Position numbers and translations under genes: made by a program | DNA from: Agelaius tricolor | Taxonomy: Eukaryota > Chordata > Aves > Passeriformes > Icteridae | NCBI GenBank assembly: GCA_023055355.1 | Contig: JALJCS010000001.1 | Coordinates: 22,011,881 to 22,075,880 of the forward strand | Direction: 5' to 3' | Length of the DNA: 64,000 nt | The notes under the pieces: generated by a model | Database searches by the model: none | What the model was told of the DNA's origin: nothing | The model's input: only the letters and a program-made list of their open reading frames with translations | Part shown: positions 32,041 to 46,115 of the stretch, in pieces | How the letters are laid out: each line of letters starts with the position of its first letter | Position numbering within the stretch: position 1 is the first letter of the stretch

Positions 32041-35000
32041 CACTGAAAGAAAGTTAGGGAAAAAACTGTGAAATTGGGAAGTTGGAGGTACCTAAATTAA
32101 GGTTGCTTTTGCAAGACACATGTGGCAGACTTATTCGGACATCCTGAGCAACACTGCCTGGGAAACTGCTGCTGAACCGCATAGTCTTAAGCAGGAATGG
32201 ATTTGATTTCTCCCCTCTCCCGTTTCCTTGTCATTCTCTCTTCTTCTGCAAAACACCAAAGAAAACAGGGCTTGTGGAACCAGTGCTGTGTGTGCCTAAC
32301 AGGTAGGGGGTAAGGGCTGTACCCTAAAATATCAGGAGGCTCTGCTCAGGTGATTCTGGGGAGTGTCAGAATGAAGGATGCAGGTAGAGTGAAAACCAGG
32401 TGAATTTGTATATCACAGTGGGTGTCTGGGTGAATACTTTGGATGCAGTGACCAGATCTGTGTGGCCAAATGTTTGCTGAAGACCCCGCCAAGGACATGT
32501 GACCATGAGTTTGCCAGAGAGGCCTCAGGTTTTGTATTTTGTTAGATTTACGTTTGTGGAGTGAGCAGAAGTTGAATAATTTATGGCGGTGACCACTTAG
32601 ATGCCATATGTCATGTTTTTTTTAAACCAGTATGGGTTTTTTAATACACAAAAGGGAACAGACACTGGAGCTGAACTTTCTTCATTTTATTCAAGAAGAG
32701 AATGCTTAAAATGCTTGGAGAAAAGGGAGCCCTTTTTACACACTTTGAATCTGCACTAGACTTGACTAGTCAGCATCACTGTTTTTGCAATGAAAAATAA
32801 AAACAGTGATTGCACAGTGTCACACACAAGAGGAAACAAGACTTTTACACAGGTCTCAGTAAAATACCATACTTTAGTGTGGTTCTAAAGTTTAGTGAAA
32901 GCCTTTTTCTGTCCATTGTTTAAAAATGCATATTTAAGTGAACAGCCACTCAATTCCCACCCCAGTACAGAAATGGTAGCCTCGATGTCACAGGCAAATT
33001 TTTGTAGGTGGTTAGCACTGATATTTCTGGGACATTACATTGGAAATATTCTATTGTGTATTTTATTTTGCTGTGAGAAACAAGAAATCCTCTCAAGCTC
33101 AGAGTTCACATGTCCTTTTAAGTCTTAAAATATGTTAATTTTACATGCCAAAGTCTTAAGAAGTGTTTGACTGCCCGTGGCTTTTGTGTGCATCTCCAGA
33201 TGGCAGATGCCATTTTGTGTTTCACATTAATTGAGTAAATTTCCTTGCTCTTTGTACATATTGCAGAGGAAGCCATTCTCTGCTTTCAATAGGACAGAAC
33301 AGCTCTTTGGCATCAAACCCTTCTGGTCTGGTGGTACTAAAACTGTTTTAAGGTGGAATTCTGAGAACAAGCTTTTGGCAATACAGATTTCCTCTATTGT
33401 AGATGAAAGTCAGACATTTAACAGTTATCTTAGAAATATCTTGAGGGTTTTTCCTGCTGAATTGTGAAACAAACCAGATAGGATAACCTCAGGGGCTGAA
33501 GACATAATAAGATATACGTTTTTTCAATATTCATTTAGCTAAAGGAAAAAAATACTCTTTCATCTTGAAGGGCATTGTTTTTTGGTTTTTGTTTTTTTTT
33601 TTTTTTCTGCCAGTTTTGGTTTTTCCCCCCCTCACTTTCTAGATAAAAAATAAAAAGAGTTCCCAAGGCCTTTAAAACACCACATTTTGTCCAAACATCA
33701 GTCCTGCTGTAGGAATTTGTGGTACAGCTTTTTGGGACACAGGCAATGGAAGAGGGTGTGAGAAACACCTGAGGGATCCTCCTGCCCAGTGCTGGGAAGC
33801 AGCGATGGCCACCCCACTGGACATCCTCGTGGACACACCAAATCCTCTTCCAGCACAAAGCCCATGGGATCCACATGGCACCGAGCTACGCACCCCCTAC
33901 CCCTCACACAAGGGCATTTTAAGTTTAAAAGCTATGGTGCTCTGCATAAAAAGGTGTAGCAGTTCTATAGCTAAACATGCCCTAAATCCAGATGAATTTC
34001 TGTATGGAGCTAATAGTATTTATAAAAGTTAGATGCTTGTGAGGAGAATTCATGAGAATTTATGCACAGCAGTACCTTAGAAGTGGCTTGATATGTTTTT
34101 ATACCAAGATAAAATGAGTCCAGCAATGAGATTTTAAATGACCTTTTTTTCATTTTTCCTGTATGATCACTCTTCCAAACTCTCTGTAGAAGGGAGGCAA
34201 AACAAATATCCTGTCTGTTTGAAAAACAATATAGAAGACAGAAGTTAATGTTAATCAAAGAAACCAAGATTATATGTCATGTTAGTAATCAGATTTTTAT
34301 CATGGTAAGTGGTGTCCAGATATAGTTGAAGTGGGCAGTGTACATAATAACATAATTATGGGTGTTATAGTGACGTAACAGCAGCAGGAGCTCTGCTCCT
34401 GACTCCTTTGTTTTCCATTCACACCCACTATGATCCACTGCTATATTTAGTTGTTTTTCACAGTGCTACCTAATACTGTCATCGCAAGAATTTATTTTTT
34501 TTTTAAGTAATAAAATAAAGATAAGACAGTATTGATTTTCCATGGATGCTGAAACACTGGAACCTTTTCTTGCCGATGACAATTCAAACTGAGGGGGAGG
34601 GTGGGGGTTTTTTTGTTTTGTGGTTTTTTTGATAGATTATTGTCATCTTTTGTGTGTGAAATGCAATTGCAGTCGAGGCAGAGCGGCAGCTGGTGGGAAG
34701 CGTCCCAGTGCCACTGCCTTCTGCGAGCTGGGACTATCTGTGGCTGAGGAGCTGCTCCAGACAATTTAAGGCAAGCTCGTGGAGCATGAAAGAACTGAGA
34801 TTATTACATAACTAAGTGGTGTTTGGGGATTTAAATAAAGGAAGTTTTGACTGCTGAATTGCCGTACTTTAACAGTTCTCAGTCTATAATTTTTGGCACA
34901 GTTGGTTTGCATGGCACTGCAGTTCCAAAGGCACCCAAAAAGCAGCCCTGTGCTTCTCAGGTAGTGCTGGCAAGGTGTAGGGCAGCCCAGCTCAGCCCCT

Positions 35001-36774
35001 GGGTGGTGTCTGCAGCACAGGACGTGTTATTCTTAAACTCCATCACAACTGTGCTTCCCATGCCTGGAAGTTAGGCATTACAATTCTCCCCAAAGAAAAG
35101 ATCTCATTTTCAAAGAACAGCTTTTGTGGTCAAATTCACCTGCTGTGGTGAACTAATTATTGGTATGTGGGGCTGTGTGACACCCGTCGGCATTTTGCTT
35201 TGGCCCACAACAAGAAAAAAAGAGGTTTAATGCCTCATGGAGCACTGGTTTTCCATCTATGTCCTTGTTATCACAGGACTGGCTCCTGAATTAAAGCAAA
35301 GGCTTTGTCAAACACCACCAAATCAAGTACACCGCAAGTGGACCTTGCAATGTGAACATCAGAAATGTCTTCTGTGTTTAGCAGTATGGGAAAGTATGAT
35401 GCTGTTATAAAGAATAAAACACTGAGGAGTCCCAGACTAGATGAAGCCACAAGTCCAAGAGCCCTGGAAGGATGCTGTTTGCCAGCTTTACAATAGGTTT
35501 ATTCAGCAGGAGTCAGCAGGGTTGCCTATCTGTGTTCCTATAGTCAAAGCTCATTCATTCTGTGCAACATAGGTCAGCTCTGGTGCAACTATTGATATCT
35601 GTAGAGCACTTGCCCTACTGCTGTGATTTAAAAAAAAAATCAGCACTGTAGCGACAAAGCATTACTGGACTCCTCTGTGTTGTATTTGTTGCAACATCAC
35701 AGCTCCCTCTTTCTTTAGTTGAGTACGTGTACTACGTCTTACTCAAAGCGGTGATAACATGTGAACAAAGATGCAGGGGGGTCTGCATAAGAAGAGCTTT
35801 CAAAAATTATACCCTCTTCCCAAGATCTTTGAAAAAGTATTTTGACAGCAGACAAACAAAACTCCACTCCTCAGTCTCATTCTTTGCATACATTCAGCAA
35901 CACTGCACAGAGGATCCAGGTAATTCAATATTTATTCTGATTTTAAATTACTCCAGAGTAACTCAAACACTGCCCTTGCCTTCTCCTGGGCCTCTTTTGA
36001 TCAGCTCAGCTCTATGTAGGAAGGTGTTCATTGTGCTTTGGAGCTGCCTGCAATGGTCCAGTGTGGTTTTTGTGAGAGAGATGCACGGTGCCATGAAGAG
36101 CTGCCCAGACTGAGGCTGCCAAGATGCAAGATAAGAGGATCACCTGTAGCCAGTGTCTCAGAAGGCAACTAATATATTGGATAACAGTAGCGCAGACAAC
36201 TGATCCTTGTCTACTGCCAAGACAAGCAGTTCTGCTAATGAGATCAATGCAGTCTTCCATATGTAATAAGGCTTATTCTCAGCTTGATGAAGGTGAAGAC
36301 AGAAGTTCCTAAAAAGCTGGATTTTAATAGCCATATTCAGGTAGAACCCACTTTTGCCTCTGAGCAGTGCAGAAGTCTTAGAGCATAAGACAGGAGATTG
36401 GGATCTTGGGCAGAGGAATTCACTTTGCAAGGCATATAGCAGACTTCTGCCTCACTTTCCCTGACTTCATAGTGTTGCTTTCTTTCCACAAAAAGAGTTG
36501 TCTGACTGAATTGAGAAGCGTGAATGAGGTTCTCATATGCAACAATGCTTAAAGCCAGAGTGATGCCTATAAATATGGAAATTAGAGTTTTACTTTGTTC
36601 TGGGAAGGGCTGGAACTTTCCTCAGGAGACTTTCTCTGACTTCAGGACTGGTTTTAGTAAGTACCCTTGGCAATGCAAAATGGAAGTGCATGAATAAATT
36701 AATTGGAAGATGTACATGCAGCTCCTGCCACTCCCCAAATACCTTTCCCAGCTCTGAATGCAACACAGATTTTA

Positions 36775-36960
36775 ATCATGGAGCAACAGATGATTGATGG
36801 ATGATTAATAGCTAATTTATGAGATTCATTTAACTTCATTTTACTTATACACTGTATGTAGAATTAGTTAAGGCTTGTACAGGAAAGGAAGTGATGAACC
36901 ATTGTTCCCATTAAATTATAATGACAGCCTTCCTCATCACTGTATATTTATTATGTAAGA
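36775..36960. promoter_or_regulatory. Candidate conserved enhancer rich in homeodomain cores
   Basis: The stretch is repeat-free and contains GATTGATGG (PBX-like), several ATTA/TAAT cores, TTTATGAG and a run of paired TAAT motifs. This density of homeodomain-like sites without low-complexity sequence is suggestive of a developmental enhancer. It is based on appearance only. Confidence 0.25.
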
Positions 36961-38099
36961 AAGGGAAATGTCTAGTAAAATCTGTATAGGTTAATAACAC
37001 CTTCATAATATAGTCTCTCTTTTCTATTGACTTGAATAGCCCTCCTACTGACTTTTACTGGATTATTAGAGTTAATTACATCAATTGCAATATAATTGAT
37101 TCTTAAATACTATGTAGAAACCTCATACAATTAGGGAAAAACAAAAGTCATCTAGACATCTCCGATCAGAAAAGATTTGGAATTCCTGCACATTTAATTC
37201 CTGTTAATCACCAGTCAGTTTGGACATTAAGATTGCAGGGTTTCTTGTTTTCTTTCTGTTAGGTTTTGACAGAATTGATAGTTTTACAACATTTAACTCA
37301 GTGTGCATGGAAATATAAGATTAAAGAGACAAATGTAATTTGCTAAAATCGTTACTTCATCTCCTAAAAGTGAAATGAATTACCTACCTGTCTGTATCAA
37401 AATACAACTTACTCACACACATGCATGCTCAAGAGAGAAAAAAACCCCTGAAATAGGTATTTAGCATTCAAAGTTGAAGTCCCTTATCCACAGGTGCAAG
37501 CAGTCCTACAGATCATTGAAGGGCCTTCAATGTAAGGACATGAAGCAGAGCTGAACACTGATCTCCAGAGAGCAGGAGATCTATACATTATTTCACTGAG
37601 TAACTTTGACATGAAAATGATTTCTAAAGGATGGTTCTGTATTCCAGATAAAGATTACGGACCATTCAAAAGAAGGTGTTTTAAGATAAACCCCTCTTAG
37701 GGATGCTACAACATTATTAAGCAGCAGTTCAACTTTAAAGCCAGTCAAACATAACATTTTTTGTGACTCTGTTCCTGGTCAGAGTCCCCTGTGGTACCAG
37801 CATAGGAGATGTTAGTAATTTTATTTTTTTTAGCTGACTTTGTTACGGTTCTCCAGTGGCCTTCCAGGAGCTGCGCGGCGTTTTGCAAGAGTGAGTTTGC
37901 TTTGTGTTTGTGCAGCTCAAGTCCTCAGAAGGTAAATTCAACACTCTTTGTGCTGCTCCATTAAATATCCTCAAGTCAATTTGGTTGGTGTGGGGTTATC
38001 ACTTTTGAGTTTCAGCTGAACAAGGCGTGCAAGTTCTTGTTATGCAAAATAGTAACTTTGGTTACGGTTTTTATTTTTAGTATTATTAATATTTTTGCT

Positions 38100-38350
38100 T
38101 TACAGCTTAATGCACACGCTTAACCACACCGCAGCAGCCAGCTATCAAAGGCTTCCCTGAGGAAAAATTAAGCACTTGGAGCAATAAATTATGAAAAGAC
38201 TACATCTAAGGGCACCATCCACCTTGTTCTCACACCCGCTTTAAGTGTTAAATAAATCATAACATCCTGTTCATCGTGCCGTCAGTAGGGGTTAAACAAG
38301 TCACTGTAAATGAGCTCCAAATCATAGGACGTAGCTGGCTTCCAAGTTTT
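38100..38350. promoter_or_regulatory. Candidate conserved enhancer with RUNX- and TCF-like sites
   Basis: This stretch is repeat-free and CpG-retaining inside an AT-rich region. It shows TTAACCACACCG (RUNX-like AACCACA), CTATCAAAGG (TCF/LEF on the reverse strand), several AATAAAT/ATTA cores and CATCGTGCCGTCAG. Retained CpGs in a bird flank outside an island suggest constraint. No alignment was done. Confidence 0.3.
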
Positions 38351-40121
38351 TTGTTTGCAAGGAGAAACAGCCCCAGGCTTTTGATAGTTCAGGTCTTTAA
38401 GGAAAGTCTTTTTTTCCATTCCAACTACTTCCTGTTAACGTGGAAATGAGAGGAAATGAACATTAAGCAGAAGGATGGGCCCATCCTTTTCCAGTCGTGT
38501 GCCTAATTTGTCAGGTGCAATATTGGCACCTGGAGGCTTGTTTTGGCTCCTATTACATCCTTGCTGGGGAAATATCAGGATACTTGTAACTAACAGCATA
38601 GGACTTCAAAGCATTTTTGTTATAGGGAGAAAGAAGAAAGGCTGCCGCCGTTAGAAAATGCAGAGCTGCGCAGCCCAGCTTGTTTGCAGAGTGTGTTGTA
38701 AACAGCAGACAGTTAAAAAAAAAAGAAAAGAAAAAGAGAAAAAGTCTGTGACATTTCAGTCTAAAGCTAGTTGTGGCCATTAAGCCTATATGATAAATAC
38801 TCCCTGAGGAGTACATCTACCCCATAAATTGCCTTTTGGAAATACATGTCTTAAGTGTGTTCTTCATACTTCTAAATCTTCACATAAAGCATCCTTTTTG
38901 CTGGGAACTTGTCAGCACATATGTCCATTTCAGCGGGAAGCTTAAGTGTTTTGAGACAAAAGTATTTATGACCTCTGAGCTGCAGGGATGGGAAGGCTGT
39001 TTGAAGTGACTCTGGATCAAAACCTGCAAACTTAAGGTTCTAGAGTCTGCCTTACTTCATGCCAAACACAATAGCTGTACTTTCTCTTGTGGGGCCTTTC
39101 TTGTATTAAGAAACTGTCCAAGATGAGCATGGGGCTTGGCCAGTATATTAGTGATGCATCTCTCTGGATGAATCTATAGAAAAAAGTATTTAAGAGTCTT
39201 GTAAGGAAAGAATGAGACTGAAGTTGAACTTATTCCCCAGCAGTGTTTCAAACTCTGAATTGACTAGGGCTGGTTTGGATTTTTAGAACTGATTCATGTT
39301 TTGGGCCAAAGTAACTACTTATGTGCCACTTTTTTTCCATCATGAATTACAATTAATTAGCATTTAGTGGTGGGAGGAGAAAAGACAGTGTAGCTAATTA
39401 ATATTTAATTCAGGTAAAACATAGTGAATCAAGCCATGAGTGATATATACATATCTGCAGCTGTTCTGAGAGCAAATTCATTCAGATCAGTGAAATGAGA
39501 TAATAGACTTGGGAAATCCAGCTGCTGTGCAGATGTTGGGTGGAATTTTCCAGGGAGAAGCAGCTATGCCATTTTTTGTGCCTGATTCTGCATCTCTTGC
39601 TCGGGATGAGGCCTCTTTTCCTGGATGGCAAAGTTGCAGAGAAAGCAAACCCTGTGCTGAGGAAACTTTGGTGGGTTTGGGATTCACTGACCCCTTTCTC
39701 CCAGGTTACTTTCATCTGTACCTGGGTCAGATGGAAGTCTCAAGGATTTTAGAGTCATCTCTTCCCAGTGAGCAGGCACTGTACTGTGCTTCATTCCAGC
39801 CATCCTCAAGTGGTCTCAGTCTGACTGTTGAAGATGGCCATTTGTTTTAGAGTAACTGTTTTTTTCTTCACCTGAACATTGTCTGGTAATCAATCATTTG
39901 CTTCAAGGGTACTATCTTTTGAAGCCATCAAAGATTTCTTTTTTATGCTTCTCTTACTTATGCAGGGCATTAGACTGGTAGAGGAGACATGAAAGGAGTT
40001 TGATGATAGTTCTATCTTGGTACTCAGGGCACTTCGGCAATTTTTTTGTCAGAACCAATGATTCTTGGCCTTCATCTTCCTGAGAGTGTCCAAATAACAC
40101 CAATATAAGGCTTCTTTGTTA

Positions 40122-40575
40122 CAGAATCATAAAATAGTTTGGGTTGGAAGGGCCCTTGAAAGGTCATGTAGTCCAACCCCTGTGCAATGAGCAGGGACAT
40201 GTTCAGCTAGAACAGGTTGCCCAGAGTCCCACCCAACTGACCTCCCAGGGATGGGGCATCCACCACCTCTCTGTGCAACCTTTGCCAGAGTTTTGACACC
40301 CTCACTGTAAATAAGTTCATCCTTTATCTGTAGCCTGAATATAAGTTCCTTCAGTTTAAACCATTGCTAACTCTTGTTCTATCACTAGTGGCCCTGTTAA
40401 AAACTCTGCCTACTTCTTTCTTGTTGACTCCCTGTAAGTGCTGAAAGACTGCAACAAGGTCTCCCTGGAGTGTTCTTTTTTCCAGGCTGAACAATCCCAA
40501 TTCTTTCAGTCTGTCCTTGTCAGGGAGGGGTTTCATCCCTCTGATCATTTTGTCTAGGGAAAGAAATCTCCTGTG
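40122..40575 (-). mobile_element. CR1 LINE 3' fragment (minus orientation)
   Basis: Starting at AGAATCATAAAATAG, the sequence is the reverse complement of the classic CR1 3' end (tail of ATTCTATGATTCT type, then the conserved segment around TTGGGTTGGAAGG and GTCCAACCCC). It continues into the 3' end of the CR1 reverse transcriptase ORF. A minus-strand frame shows the CR1-like words RLKELGLFSLEKRTLQGDL. The copy is 5'-truncated, as most CR1 copies are, and carries substitutions and stops, so it is inactive. Confidence 0.93.
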
Positions 40576-40969
40576 GATACACATACAACAGCCACAGCAC
40601 GTTGTTTGATGACTTCAATGCAGAGCTCTGCAGCAAAGACCATTTGGCCTAAACTGTTTAGCAGACATTTAAACTCAGCCCAAGGACTTTTCAAAGAAGT
40701 TTCTGAGGATCACTGATGGGATGTGTCCTGCTGACTCAGTGCTATGGGTACTTGAGCTTTAGGAGAGGTACAAAAGTGGCTGGCAATAAGGAAAGAGAGG
40801 AACTTAACAGTCCTTTACTCCCACACCCAGGGACATTTCTGCTAACTCTGGCCTGATTTATGCTGAACTAAAAAGCTACAAGAAGCCAGAAAATATCTGA
40901 AATAGGTGCAAGGATCATCCTATATATGCTTATTTGTATATTTGCAAATAACTGAAAGGAGATTGTAGC

Positions 40970-41285
40970 AAGGAGGGAGTCTTTTCCCAAGTAACAAGGG
41001 CCGGGACAAGAGGAAATGGCCCCACATTGAGCCAGGAGAGGTTCAGATTGGATATTAGGAAAAAATTCTTCACGGAAAGAGTTGTCACACATTGGAACAG
41101 GGTACCCAGGGAAGTGGTTGGGTCAGTAACCCGGGAGATATTTAAAAGACTAGGTTGTACACTGCAACACACATCTAGTGAACTCACTCAGGGACATGGT
41201 TCAGCTGTGGACTTGGCCGTGCTGGGTTTACAGTCTGGCTCAGTGATCTTAAAGGTCTCTTCCAACCCAAATGATTCTATGATTT
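40970..41285 (+). mobile_element. CR1 LINE 3' fragment (plus orientation)
   Basis: The sequence matches the CR1 3' region in forward orientation. It runs from a segment coding for the [12 protein letters not shown] end of the ORF, through GGATATTAGGAAAAAATTCT and TTGGAACAGGGTACCCAGGG, to AAAGGTCTCTTCCAACCCAA and the terminal ATGATTCTATGATT. It is 5'-truncated and decayed. It faces the copy at 40122-40575 in opposite orientation about 400 bp away. Confidence 0.93.
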
Positions 41286-41682
41286 TCCTCTGGTAACTTT
41301 CCCCATTCTCTATGATCCCAGAGACACCAGGGAGGATTAGTGCTGCAGGAGACCACAGTGTCCTCTCTGCCCCCACAGATGACCATTTTACTGACATTTT
41401 CCTGCACCAGTCTGAGGTATGTACATTGCCAGCACACAGTGGCACTGTGTGATCTAGGTAACTCATTTTCTTGCTCTGTAATTTTGGACTTTTATCACCA
41501 TCTACAAACACAGATGGCATGAATTTTGAGGAATATGTAATTTGTCCTCCTTGTGCGTGGGTGAAAAGACTTTGCAGAGGGAATACAGCCTTGCTCTGGT
41601 GACGGCTTCCACTTGGAGCTCATTTGGGATATTCTTTGCCATTGTATAAATTACCACATTTCTCTGCAGCTCCAAGAAATGC

Positions 41683-41710
41683 AAATAAATAAATAAATAA
41701 ATACATACAT
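41683..41710 (+). repeat. AAAT/ACAT microsatellite
   Basis: Five AAAT units are followed by three ACAT-type units. Confidence 0.88.
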
Positions 41711-44700
41711 AGGCTTTGGGAGCAATCCTTGACAGCTACAGCAATTGTCAACTCCTTAGATCCCTCATGTCCATGAGTTCAGCTGGGATTGGTGGGCTCC
41801 TCACATGCCATTTGTGTGGCTCAGGAACAGTAGCATTCAGCCCTTCCTTTTCCTTTGTTTTAGAGAATTACAGGACAGGTTGTGTGCTGGTGCAAATATA
41901 GCTGGTTGCTCTCCACACTGGTATCTTTTTGTACCGTATGTATAGCTTTGATAAGCAGCATATGTGTCTGCTTCCCGACTATACAGTGTTTCCACTCTGA
42001 TCTCAGGAGTGTAGCTAAATCAATATATCCTTTGTGATGTGCAGATGGAAATAATCTCTAGAAAGATGTATTTCTGAGCTTTGCCCAGTATGTATTTATT
42101 TGAGAGGTACAGCTGGTTTGTGGAAAGGTACAATCCAAGACCATATGTGAGCACACTGCTAACCCAGCTCAAGCAGATTTACACTGGTATTGCAGCCCCC
42201 CATGACCATCAGCAGGGCCTCTGGAGGCTCCTTTGATGTGAAGGGAATTGCCAGGCAGGGTGTTGCTTGACCCCTGAGGGGCAGAATGAGAACAGCCTGT
42301 CTGCACAGCCCCTTGTGCTCTGCTACTGGCTGCCAGCATCCCTCAGGACCTTGCTAGCTGCCCTTGATCAGGCTGCCACAAGGTGCTCTCCAGTCCTGCT
42401 CCTTGAACTGGACCAGGTGTGGACAGACCGTTTCCATCTTAGAGTGGTGTGGGTAAGGTTTGTTGGTGAATTTCTGTCTACTGCTAATTACTGGATCTAA
42501 ATCCAGATTTCAGTTCCATAACCAGATACCAGTCAAAATGTCTCCATATTCCATGACTGCATGGGGTGACCCTTGGAATCAGGTTCAGTGTCCAAAGGTA
42601 TCTGACAGACTCTAAGTTTCCCATCCTATGATTTAAGATAATTAAATTTCTGGTAGTTATGCCCAATTCAAGCCCTCTGGATGCTAAATAGATAACACAG
42701 ATCTAGTAAACTCACACCGTAAAAACTCTTTTATTTCCTTAAAGGCTTCACCATCAAAATTTACATGATGATTTGAATTAGAATACGTGAGGAGGACCTG
42801 GAAACCATTCACACCTCTAAAAACACAGGTTTATATCAATACCTGCACCATTAATGACATGCTCCTCATAAAATATTGTACAGGGCAGATTCAAGTAACA
42901 AAAGAAGAGAGACAAGTGGGTTTTGGTGAGATTCGCCTCAGCTGTTAGTATGAGCTGTTTTCTTTCCACGGATTACGCAGCAAACCCAGGACAAGGGGTG
43001 CTGTACTTGGGGTACACTATAGGGGTGGCTGAAGGGAAGCACTTGGGTGGCACCATGATCTGTCACACTCCCAGCCTACAAACTGCACAGTGGATATAGG
43101 TGCTGAGGTATTTTGCTAAGAAAAGTCATGTTTGCTTGCACAGATTTATTCACAGATGCTTTAAAATACAGTTCTCTTGTGCAAGTCAAGCTGTGAACAC
43201 CTGAGATTTGGCTCCTCCCAGAGCACTTTCACAAGAAACTTGTGCTTTCTCTCCCAGAGTGGACATTTTCCATCTAATTTTACAACCCAAAAGCCTCACT
43301 TCTATGCATAATCAGATGTCCAGGCAGAGAGCTCTCCATGAATAAAAACTCTTGGGACTTAGCTCACAAGCTGAGCTTCCAGTAACATACTGAAAGCAGC
43401 CCTGGAAAACTCACTTCTACCTACTGAATTTGGACAAATACTCCTGAAATAGTCTGTTCTCAGTCTCATGCTGCTCTCATTGCCATCTTTAAATTACTAA
43501 GGGCTAATTTTAAATCAAGTTGCAAATACTTCCTAAGTACAAGAGCCCACTGCTGTGTGCTGGAATCATCTGGGAGCTGCTCCTCCTCTTCCTTAGTAGT
43601 GAGGTGGCATAAGGTTAAGTGAGGCAGGAGGGCTCAGCACCATCAGTTCCCTCCCTAGAAAGGTCAACGCAAGCTGCCAGGAACCTGGGGACCACCAGGA
43701 GCCTTGGGAGCACCACTTTGTGCCACACTGAGGGCCTTTGGGACCATACTCTCTCCCCTGCAACATACATGGATTGTTGTGTGTCTGTCTACAGCAACCT
43801 TCATTGCAGAATCCTTCAAATATGCCCTTCAGACCCTACAGGGAGTGTCTTTTGCCATGTGAGGAGCCCCTTGGCCCCCTGAGAGGAGGAGCACATGTGG
43901 CAGCAGGGGTCCTGCCCCTCCTGCAGCTCTGTGTGCTCTGGGCAGGACGGTCCCCTCTGCACAGCCAAGCACTGTGATGTGACACAGTGACGTGGGCTTT
44001 GCAGAGGTCAGGCATCAGTCAGCAGCAGGGCTCTGGCACCCCCTCACAGCTCTGCTGTTTGTAATATTTATTATCTGTGCTGTGATAATGCTTGAAAATG
44101 GATGCTTCTTTCTGAATGAAAGGAAAGTCGCTGCTCGTATCTCAAGGATAAAAGCCTGTCTGGCTGGAAATCAGTGCAGGGTGCTGAAAGCAGGCAGAGC
44201 AGCTGAGCCAAGCACAGTGGTCCCTGTCCCTGGAGAGCAGTGCTTTGGTTCTCCAGAGGAGAGGCTGCTGCTTTGGCGCTGAGATGGACCTCCCCTTCCT
44301 TTTGCCATGGCAAGCAGCAGTGGAAAACCCAACCCACTCTCCAGCATGGACTGCCTAGGCAAGCCAAGCCCTGCAGAGCCTGGTCCTGGCTGGCCATGAT
44401 GATAACCAGCCATATGTCTTCTGTTCACACCCTTACTATTGATTTGTCAGCTCTGCCCCCTCTACCAGCCCAGCACCCCAAGTGCTCTTCCTTCACTTGC
44501 ATTTGTTTGACCTTGTGGTCCTGTTCTTGGTATATTTAGTGTGATGCAGCAGCAGAAGGTTTCAGGTTTTTCATGAGGTCTTCAGGACATTTTAGGATGA
44601 AGGCAGTGGAGTGATGCTGTTACAGGACAGCCTGTGAGGAAAGGTGCCTGACGGGACTCACATCTCTTACCCAAGAGGAGAGGGAAACACATCAAATCCT

Positions 44701-46014
44701 ATCTGAATTCATGGTGTAAAGGGACAATGTGAAATGGCAATATTTTTGTTCTGTTGCCAAAATGTGAATTTTGCAAAATGTGAGTCTTGCTGCCTGAAAG
44801 GTATTCAGTGTCCTTCAAGACACCATTTCAGTGAGCTCACCCCCCAGGACCACGTCCTCATTGAAACTGCATGTCTGTGCATGCACACTCCCCATCACAA
44901 ATCCAAAAATCCTTCCCTCTAACTAGTTTGCAGAGCTTGACAAAAACCTATGGGAATATCTGGTTTTGCATGCAAATATTTACCAAGAAAAAATGGATAC
45001 TTTTCCACAGCTTCCAGTACAAGGCTTCTTCTGCAGAGAAACTGCCAGCTGTACATGCGTGCTGGTTTGGCACTGGGACAGCTCATTCTCTAGAGAGTGG
45101 AATGAAACCACAAACTCCTTTTGCTTATGGAGTAAACCCCTTTCCATGAAGCAGGTGAGAGAATGCTGAACTCGCTCCTGCATTCTAGCTTGGCTGTTTT
45201 CTAAATGTCATTTGAAAGTCTCGCCCCCTCCTCCCTCCTCCCTCTGTCCCCAGTTTTATCCCTCTTGCAGGAGGCAGCCATCAGCAACAAAACCACAATG
45301 CAGGGCTTGGCTGGCTGCATGCATCCAGCAGCTGCTCTGTTCCAAGTTCTGGGCAAGCCACAGCTATCCAGATTCCCGCTTGTCCTATGTCTTCTGCCTC
45401 AGTTGCAGTACAGCATCTTGAGCTAGAAGTACCACTAATTGACCAGCTTGGACAGATTGCCAGCACTGCAGTACAGTCAGCCTGCTGTCCCCAGTTGTCT
45501 GTGCCTTTCCCCCCATTCACTACACTTCCAGCCCTTCCCGATCCAAAGCTTGTGACATCTTCCAAGTCCTCCTTGCATTCAAGACTCTAATTCGGCATGT
45601 GGTATGCTGTGCTTTTCCAGCAGGCTGCTTTTTGTCATTATCTCTCCACCCAAGTGAATGTTCAGGATGGGCATGTTCTTTCTTCAATTATTGCAGAGGA
45701 CTAAAATGTAAGCAATAAATGCTAAAGCCAGATTTTTCCAACACAAAACATCAAGCAAAATCTTTGTGTTCTCATATAATTATTCTGAAAGAGTTACACG
45801 CCTGGAAATAAAAATGCACTACTGTGTCTTAAAATATGAAGCAGTGTTTTCTTTCAGGATAAGGATAAGAATGTAATTTAAGTTTGCTTTATCCCATTTC
45901 TTCACTGTGTTGTGCTGACATGATTGTTCAAAGAAATTGTGCTTTTGGAAGGAAAAGGTTAAAGTTTGCTACTGATATTCATCAGGAGATGGATATTTAA
46001 TCTTTAATCTCTTG

Positions 46015-46115
46015 TTCTAGGCCCCTACTTCGGATCAACTCATTATCCCGAATAAACGATGTGTCATTCCCATTATTTATGTTTCACTGCAGCCAAAGTA
46101 TCTGGACCTCGTTTT
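46015..46115. promoter_or_regulatory. Candidate conserved patch with retained CpGs
   Basis: About 100 bp of AT-rich sequence contains at least four CpGs, an ATTATCCCGAATAAACGAT segment and TTTATGTTTCAC. It has neither repeat nor ORF character. Constraint is suspected from composition only. Confidence 0.25.

Larger units (their letters stand above)
30146..40121. other. Upstream flank, gene-free, with candidate conserved patches
   Basis: This is mostly AT-rich unique DNA. It contains the CAAA/CAAAA-rich tract at 31928-32040, T runs near 30380, 31670, 31760, 33590 and 34500, and two candidate conserved patches listed separately. No recognisable protein, CR1 or RNA gene was found. Short frames on both strands lack domains and coding-like context. 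Confidence 0.55.
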
